Source: Prosapia bicincta
Taxonomy: Eukaryota > Arthropoda > Insecta > Hemiptera > Cercopidae
Length of the DNA: 64,000 nt
Direction of reading: 5' to 3'
Assembly: GCA_036971475.1 (NCBI GenBank)
Contig: JBAIZL010000005.1
Location: 171,263,886 to 171,327,885, forward strand
The notes beneath the pieces were generated by a model. It saw only the letters and a list, made by a program, of their open reading frames with translations, ran no database searches and had not been told where the DNA came from. A program made the translations under genes and the position numbers. Positions 48,923-57,900 of this stretch are shown here, one piece after another (the stretch's first letter is position 1; each line of letters opens with the position of its first letter).

Positions 48923-51900
48923 CTGGAAGACATAAGAAATATTATACTTTGAATTAACTTTATAACATTCCAAATATTAATTTAAAAATAATTATTAGTG
49001 TTTACTTTTTTATATTAATAGCTGTGATTACAAGGACACACAAAATTGTTACTAGTCACATTTTATTTGTTCAATATCATCAAACGCTTTACTATTAATG
49101 AAATTTTTAATTTTGGGAAAAGCCAGATATCACATAAAGCTATGACTGGACTGTATGAAAGCTTTTAAGGTTTGATATTGTATTTTACCAAAAGGGTATA
49201 AGATTCAATGAATGATCTGGCACATGGTCACAACTCACCTTTTGCAGTTCATGTCTTTTCATTTGCACCCCATTCAGTGTAGCCAACATAAATACACGGT
49301 GTATATTGCAATCACCTTGTAAAATAAAAGTAGTACTCTTTATTCACTGCCTGACCATGCAGAGCGAATTCGTGGTGAGTATAATCTTGGTAAAAAAAGT
49401 AGTGCAAGTATTGCTTTGATACTGCTTCAAATTTGTTTGCCATTTTTACCTGATACTTGTTACCTGAAGTCTTCCATTCTAAAAATTGTGCTTTTTTTAC
49501 AGGTTGTAACCATAAACCTAATTACGTTTCTGAAATGTTCATGGTTGTTTTTCATAAATTCAGGTTGTCTGGAGGAGTTTCAACAAAACAAGTCTTTTGG
49601 TATCCTGTTAGCAAATGATGAACAAATTTTTGCAGAAACACATCATTTTGAAATTTTCATCCTAAATGTCATAAATTGAAGATTTAGATATCAAATTCAA
49701 CATATTATAGTCAGTTAACAGTTTTCTTTCATTCAACATACAAACTGTTTGGATCAACAGCTTGGATATTTGTGTTATATTACAATTTTTTTGTTGATCT
49801 TAGTTTATAACCAAAAACAAAGATGAAAGTCTTGGATCCAGCACTTTTATTCCAAGGCTTTTACATCACCATATGAAGTTATTCTACTTTGGTCAGCATT
49901 GAGGCATCAAATAGAAAAAAACTGTTTTCAAAATTTTGAATTTTGAAGCATTTTCTAAATACTTTATTAACACCAGTTCTTAAAATACATGTATTTGCAT
50001 AGAATGTAAAACGTTTTACATGTACAAAACATTTTTTCAAATCGTTGTAATACATTTGGAATGTTAGCATCAATCAAAACAATTTGGATTATCCAAAGCT
50101 TTTATAATTTCATTTCAGCTAAAAAGCTTTAATTAACTTGTTTAAGAAAAAAGGTTTTAAAAATAAATTAAATCTAAAACCAGGTGTAAATATTAGAGGA
50201 TTCGAAAATTGTATTGCTCTATATCACACTTTCAATATTTGTAGCATGGGACAAATTTGAAATAGTAAAAGGAGCATGTCATCCATATTCTTTTGCACAT
50301 TAAAACAATGTGAAAAATAAGAATGTTTTTATAATATTCATGGTAAAATTGAACGACCTATAACTTATAAATATTATTATTTTTAAAACAAACTTTAATC
50401 TTGAAAGGACATAATTTTAAAAACTACTGTACTATGCAATAATTTTAAAATTCAATAAATGTTTTACAAAATTAATTTTCAATTTTTGTTTAATGCTCTT
50501 TAATGGTTTTAATATAGTATATTAATCACACATTTTTACCTTATCTGGTTTTAGATTGAAGTTTTCCCTTAGAGATTGCTTTCACTATTTGCAACTAATT
50601 ACTACGAAACATTTAATTAAATCAACTGAAGAAACCATTGGTAGCTAAATGGATTGGCTTTAAAACTCAATTGTGTTTTCTAACTTCCTTAATTGGTACA
50701 ATATTTGTCAATATTATTAAAATTACTACCTTTATAAAATCTAATGATTCTTTTAAAAATACGGTTGCCTCTTTTGTTGATCCAACTATAATTTGTTTTA
50801 AAAACTAATTAAATTTGACTAAAAAACTAGAAATTTCAAAGTTTAAACCTATGATATACATAATCTGGTTATTCCCTTAAGGGGAAGTCCAGACTAAGTG
50901 TACAAAATAATACCAGATTGTATTACATGATAAACCAGCCAAACCAAATCCAACACTCAAATAAATTAATCCATATATTATTATGAATATTTACAGGTTT
51001 ATTCAAGAACTTGAACAAGTTAGTTTATAACAAAAAAGTAAAATAATTATAGTGTGTATAATAAACAATTTATTACAGATCATCAAAATAGAAAGCTAGA
51101 ACTTGAAGAAGGTTATAATTTCTTATTACACTTTTGCTATTACTTGTGACCAGACTTTTTGTTAACTAAATGTTGGTAAATTGTTAACTTACACTTGGAG
51201 GAAACGTTTACTTCTTCCGACTTCTTCAGACCCGTATTTTTGCCGCTAGGAATGCTGCAGCTTCCTCGGTACCATTTTTTTGAAAGTTAGAAGTGATGTG
51301 ATCGAAGAGTATGTGTGATCTGTGCCGTGTTTGTTCATTTAGGATGTCATTCTTATGTGTGTAGATATATCTATATATTTCATACTGTTCTAGTGTGTTT
51401 AATTTATGGCCTTTGTCGCATGTGTGGAGGATGCGCATGTTATTTTCCATACTTTTGCGCGAGTGTTTAGTGTCCATGAGGTGATTTGCGAAGGTGGATT
51501 TAATAGTAGTGTGCAGTGCGCTTTTGTGTTCTTTGGAATACAATGTAGCTTACAGAACAACAAATAAAAGCCAAACGGCTATCAGACACAGCATTAATAA
51601 CGATACCAACACATACAATAACCCAGAAGTATACAAACTAAAATGCAACAACTGCAATAAGTTCTATATTAGACAAACAGGCAGATCTTTCACCAAAAGA
51701 TATAAAGAACACTAGAACAGTATAAAATATATAGACATAGAAACAGACATAAAAATGACATCCTAAATCAACAAGCGCTGCACAGATCACACATACTCTT
51801 CGATCACATCACTTCTAACTTTCAAAAACTGGTACTGAGGAAGCACAGCTGCGCATTCCTACGGCAAAAATACGAGGCTGATGAAGTCGTAAGACGAAAA

Positions 51901-54900
51901 CGTTTCCTCCGAGTGTAAGTTTCCTTCTTAACAATTTTACAACCTTTAGTTAACAAAAAGTCTGGTCGCAAGTAATAGCAAAAGTGTAATAAGTAATTAA
52001 GAACCAGCTCGTCATGAACAGCAACAAGATTTCGATATTTAAGGTTATAATAATCATTCGGAAAAACAAAAGTTACGGTACTTTAAAAGTTGCTATTGAA
52101 AACAAAAATAAATTGTATTGAAACAGGTGTAAATTAAAATATCTATAAGCATTCAAGAAGCTAAAACAAGGTAAACAGTCCTATAGCATTTTTTTTACAA
52201 TTACCAAACCTTTTCTATAGCACACAAAAGCACAAGTTCATTGTGTGATAATTTTTTTTTTTTTTTTGCAAGAAGAAAGGTGATAATTGAATGATTGTTA
52301 GTTCTTACCATCAACAACAATATCTGAATCTGTATATTTATAATGTGGTAACAGTTGTTCTTTGTACTTCAGATCAGAAGTTATAGATTGCATATATCCT
52401 ATTTCATGTGCATCCAATACAGTTGGACCTAAACAGAAGTAATATACTTAGTAATAAAATATTCCAATAAATTCAAAATAAAAATGCATTTTAAAAACAT
52501 TTACTTAGAGTTTTAAAAAATTTGTTTAAATCATTGATCTGTTAGACATTGCTCTTGGCAAATCTATGAAAGTAATCTTTTTATAGTTCCATTTCTCACA
52601 CTTAAAAAAGTTAATAGGATTGTTTTTAATAACATAGAATTTTGTTACTAGACCTCTAGTCAATATCAATGTATAGGTTTGAAAAGTAGTAAAATATTTT
52701 ATATGATTTGTATTTTGTTTGTGTTTTGTTTTCAACACATTTGTTTCATTGTTAATCCAGAAGGTTGAGAAAAGATCTTTTTTTTTGTAGATGAGGAGTG
52801 TAAATAAACAAGTGTTACATATTAAAATGACAACATAATTAAGTTGAGAACGAGGTGGACTGTTTCTGTTATAGGGTTAGCAAACAACAAGTGTTTCTAG
52901 CAAGAGAAAGCAGTGGGAGATTAAGGAAGGATGGCTTTGTGGCTCAAAATATATAAAATTCAAAATTTTTCAACTATAAAATGTCATTTCCAAATTTTAA
53001 GTTTGGCCCTGATTTAAATCTACTTATTAATTTATATTTTTTTGATTCCATCTTCACGTGAGCTACTAGTTTTCACAAAAACACTAACTTGTAAATATTT
53101 TACAATTTGTCAATAGTACCACTTACTTATATTTGTTGAGGACGGCCGTTTCAGGAGATGTGGCACATTTTCAACTCAGACCGTGACTGACGAAAACCTA
53201 GAGATCAATTATGGTATGAGTTGACAATGGGACATATCTCCCAAAACAGCCGTCCTCAATAAATATAAGTAATTACTACTGTAGGCAAGTTGTAAAATAT
53301 TTACAAGTGTTCTAGCTACTTATTACTTAGTATAATATGCTTGATGTAATCATCTTGAATTCACTGATTAAACTAATTTTAAAAATACTTAATTAAGTGA
53401 ATATGTAATTGCTTACTTGCTGACGCGTTTCAAAACATTCATTCCTGTTACGAAGCTAACCCTCTACTGGCGGCATCGGTTAGGTGTAAAGGCTCTAACG
53501 GGAATGGATTTATGACTGTGGAATGGGGTGGGTTGTTTTAGTTGTGTGTCATATAGTAGAAAAGGCTCTTAGCTTCAAAGTGTTTGTGGTCATTTAATAC
53601 ATCTGTGCTTTCTGTCTACCAATGCTACAGAAGGACTACGACGAAGAACTTAATACCATAAAAAACATCGCTCAACAAAACGGCTACCACCACACACTCA
53701 TAGACAACATACTCAGGATAATTAAACATAAACACCATCAAACGGCCACGTAGACAAACCACACAAAAAACAACAAATACATATCTCTCACCTACCACAA
53801 CAAAAACACACACAAAATAGCCTCCACATTCAAAAAATTCCATTACCAAATATCCTACAAAACAACTAACACTTTAAGACAGCACATACAACCTTTTCAA
53901 AAAGAAACTGACTAATACAAACTCTCAGGTATTTACAAATTATATTGTAACGATTGTCCCAACTATTACATTAGCCAAACTGGCAGGTAATTCTATACAC
54001 GCTTCGAAGAACACATTACCCCCCAAAAAAAAACAAACAAACCCTAAACCCAGCTTCGTAAAACACCTAAAAACCCCCAACACATACACACCGACATACA
54101 CACTAATTTAAATGTTCTACACACATTAAAACGAAGTAAAAAACTAACAACCATAGAAAAATATGAGATCTACAAACACTACGCAACAGATAAAGAAAAC
54201 GTATTAAATGATCACACACACTTTGAAGGCAGCAGCCTTTTCAATTATATGACACACAACTTAAACAACCCGCCCCATTCCACAGTCATAAATCCATTCC
54301 CGTTAGAGCCTTTATACCCAACCGATGCCGCTAGTAGAAGGTTACCTTCGTAAAAGGAACGAATGTTTTGAAACGCGTCAGCAAGTAAGCAATTACGTAT
54401 TCACTTAGTTAAGTATTTTTAAAATTAGTAGAATATGTTTACAAACCTATAATAATCACTATAATACCATTCTGCAATCAATAATCGGTATAATAAATAA
54501 ACCAACACAGTGTAAAAAATCGGTGGTTTTCTAGTATAAACTGAAATTGGGCAACTGATCTTCATGTAATTCATGATGTCAAAAGTACAATTTTAGTACA
54601 TGGTAAATGAAGCTAATTAATTATTGCGTAATGTCACAGAATAGGCCTGTGACAGGCCTATAACAATTTCCCACAAATAGAAGACCCTTAGAGTTTACAC
54701 TAAAGCTACCATATTGCCTGGATATTTTCCGGGCAGGGACTTCTTCTCCGCCCCCACCCCTTCCCAAAATATTTTTCTGGATGCACCACCGAATGGAAGT
54801 GTCAATTTTAATCAGCTGTGTATGTTCTTTATAATTGGCCTGTTTATGTAAACATTTGGCCTGTTTACCCAATATACAATTTTTATAGTAAATGGAGTTT

Positions 54901-57900
54901 AGGTTGTATATTGCTTCTTATATATTTATAATTTTCTATCACGTAAGATATACTCTAAGTCTACTTTAATTTCTATAGTGTAAAAGCATAACTTATTTTT
55001 TTAATTCTGGAGTTTCTTAGTGAAATAACTGAAATTTATTAATACTAAATATCTTTAGTGATAACTCATAAAGATGAAAGAAATAGCAAAAAATTTATAC
55101 TTAAAAGACTATTTTTCTGAAAAGGAAAACCTATTCACCAGAGGAGAAAGGCTATAAAGTAGGGTTGGTGTTTGAAAGGCAATAGCTCTAAATCCCGGCA
55201 AAACATTGGGTATGGCCCTAACCAAAATTCATTGAAAGAAAATTGTTCAAATTTTTAAAATGAAATTTTCATTGAAATACAGCGTAGGATAATTTATTAA
55301 CACTTACATACACCCCTAGTATGTGTATAATGATGTAAATCACATATATAGCAGTTCTTTCCTCCACCCCCTCTTTTTCATACTTCCTTCAGAGTTTTTA
55401 ATTCCTCAGATTTCCACATAGAAACTTTATATTAGTTGAATCCATCTTCACATGAGCTACTAGTTTTCACTAAAATACTTGTAAATATTTTACAACTTTT
55501 TATAGTGAGTTACGGTTTGAGTTGAAAATGAGACACATCTCCCAAAACGGTCGTCCTCAACAAATAGAAGTAAGTGCTACTATAGGCAAGTTGTAGAATA
55601 TTTACAATTGTTTAGTGAAAACTAGTAGCTCACGTGAAGATGGAATCAAGAAATATTTACAAGTGTTTTAGAGAAATTTTACTTTAAGACAGTTAAAACT
55701 TTAAATTTTACTATGGTCATGTGATGGTAATTAAAAAACTGAAAAAGATGTTCTTATGCATGTTAAAAAAAAGGAATTTGATGAATAACGGTAGAGAGAG
55801 TACTAATAAAATTTATGACTCAAAACCTCAAACAAACTAGGTAAAAAACTATGATAAAAATAATTATAATAAAAACTGGTTTAAAATGCTAAACTAGTAA
55901 CCATAAATCCTTAGAATAGAACAGAATTTTGAAAAAATGTTTCTATATATTTTATAAATATATTTGATATAAGATATTTTCATAATAAGAAAACCTGACA
56001 TAAAATAAAATTGCTTACCTGATCCAGAAGTAGCTATAAAGCATCTTTTATATTCATGTTCCTTTAGCATTAGTGCAACTAATTCCGACTAAAATATAAC
56101 AAAATTTTAAATAAAGTTGGTTAAATTGGTTAAAGTTGAAATAAGAATATTTCAAACATATACATAAATATTTAAATTTAATTAAATTAAAGTAATAATT
56201 AAATAAATTAGTAGAGTTTATTGATCATGATGATCAGAGAAACTTTAATGCATACGAGCAAAATATATACAAACTATCTGTCACCATTATTTCAATCTGA
56301 AAGTGAATTATAATACCTATAGGCCATCAATTTCTTTTGCTATTCTTCTCTGATAGTTGTTTGATCCAAACCCCTTTAGATCATAACCATCCTTAAATCT
56401 TTTCCCCGTGATCTTCTCAGTCATTCTCATTTTCTCTTTCTAAGAAGTACATGTCTAACACCTTAGATTTATTTAAGATATTAATAAAATATTTAATACA
56501 TTTAATGTGGCTGTTCCACATTAAAGTTTTTGGTTACAAATTAATTAATCACTTCTTCACAAAAGCAAAACCTATTTCCATTTCAACAATTTTCTCATTT
56601 ATTTAAAACTTACTTGTCAAACTTTACTTGTCAAACTAAATTGCCAATTACCACATATTATAAGCAAAACTTTTGTATTAAACATTTACCTTTATCAGCA
56701 GCTTGGATGCTTCTTCACCTCCTACAAAAACTACAGCATCATAAGGTGTTTTTAACAAAGCAGCATCAAGGCTCATATCTGGCATGATTACAATCCCACT
56801 AGCACCAGTAATAGATTCGCTACCATTCATACCTGCTACAACTAGGTGAAACTAAAATTAAAACAATTCATAGATTTATTGAAAAACAACACTATTTTTA
56901 TTGATAGTTTAAGATCAGAAAACTACTTTACATTCTGTTTTCAACATTAATATACAACTCGAATAAATTTTTGAATATAGTTAAATCACTGGTTTCTGAA
57001 AAATGTAATGAAATGCAAGATCTAGAGATGCATTTTTACTACTATATATAATAATAACTTAATCTAAAATTATATCTCATAAGAGCATAAGGTTAGTTGA
57101 AAAATATTATTATTGTGAAATTTACATTTAATTCAGTTTTTATAGAATTAATTTTTACAGTATATTGTTTGTCTCTCTTGACTTAAGCTACTATGTTCCT
57201 GTTCATGACGAGCTGGTTGGTAATTACTTATTACACTTTTGCTATTACTTGCGATCATACATTTTGTTAACTAAAAGTTGTTAAATTGTTAACTTACACC
57301 TTTTAAGTAAGTTAATAACTTAACAACCTTTAGTTAACAAAAAGTCTGGTTGCAAGTAATAGCAAAAGTGTCATAAAGAATTATACACTTAGAAATATAT
57401 ATATATAACCTTGTATAAAGCAGATACAAGTACCTTACAGGTACCGTATTCACTTTTATGTTAATAAAGATGGATGTTTCAGGAGATTTTTCTCTTTGTT
57501 AATAGAGTGAAGCCCAAGGCAATGGACAAAAGTTGAAGTGACTGTGTGGGGTATATTTTTACCACTCATTTTTGTTTTGTTAAATTCAATAAACGAATAT
57601 AAATTTTTACAAAATAAAAATGTAAGCTTTATTTTATACCTCTTCTATAGATTTGAGGCCTTACACAAAATATTATAAAAGAAAAGTTCATTTTTAGACA
57701 TAAAAACTTTGTTGCAGTTATCAAAAATGTGTTGTTTATAAATCCCTAGTTTCAAAAACACTTGGTTGTTTTTCTATCCAAATTCCTTGGTCAGAAGAAA
57801 CAGCTTGTGTTTTTTCTTCCCATATCTCAATCAGGTTGTCTCGTGTGTAACACAAAAACAAGTTCTATGTAAGTTTTCAGTTCCTTTAGAAGTTTCAAAA

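Larger units (their letters stand above)
51100..52060. mobile_element. Penelope-like element remnant with inverted terminal fragments
   Basis: The two sides are inverted copies: the left (51100-51543, minus strand) holds the terminal repeat and the C-terminus of the ORF. The right (51541-52060, plus strand) holds the GIY-YIG domain, the C-terminus and the terminal repeat. Shared end phrases are CACTTTTGCTATTACTTG and AACGTTTCCTCC. The reverse transcriptase part is missing. It lies in the intron between DJ-1-like exons 4 and 5. Shorter copies of the same repeat are at 57185-57390 and 61545-61735. Confidence 0.82.

Noticed and set aside
53625..53849. 74-codon minus-strand frame (valine-rich)
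   Set aside because: It is the antisense shadow of the PLE remnant read on the plus strand.
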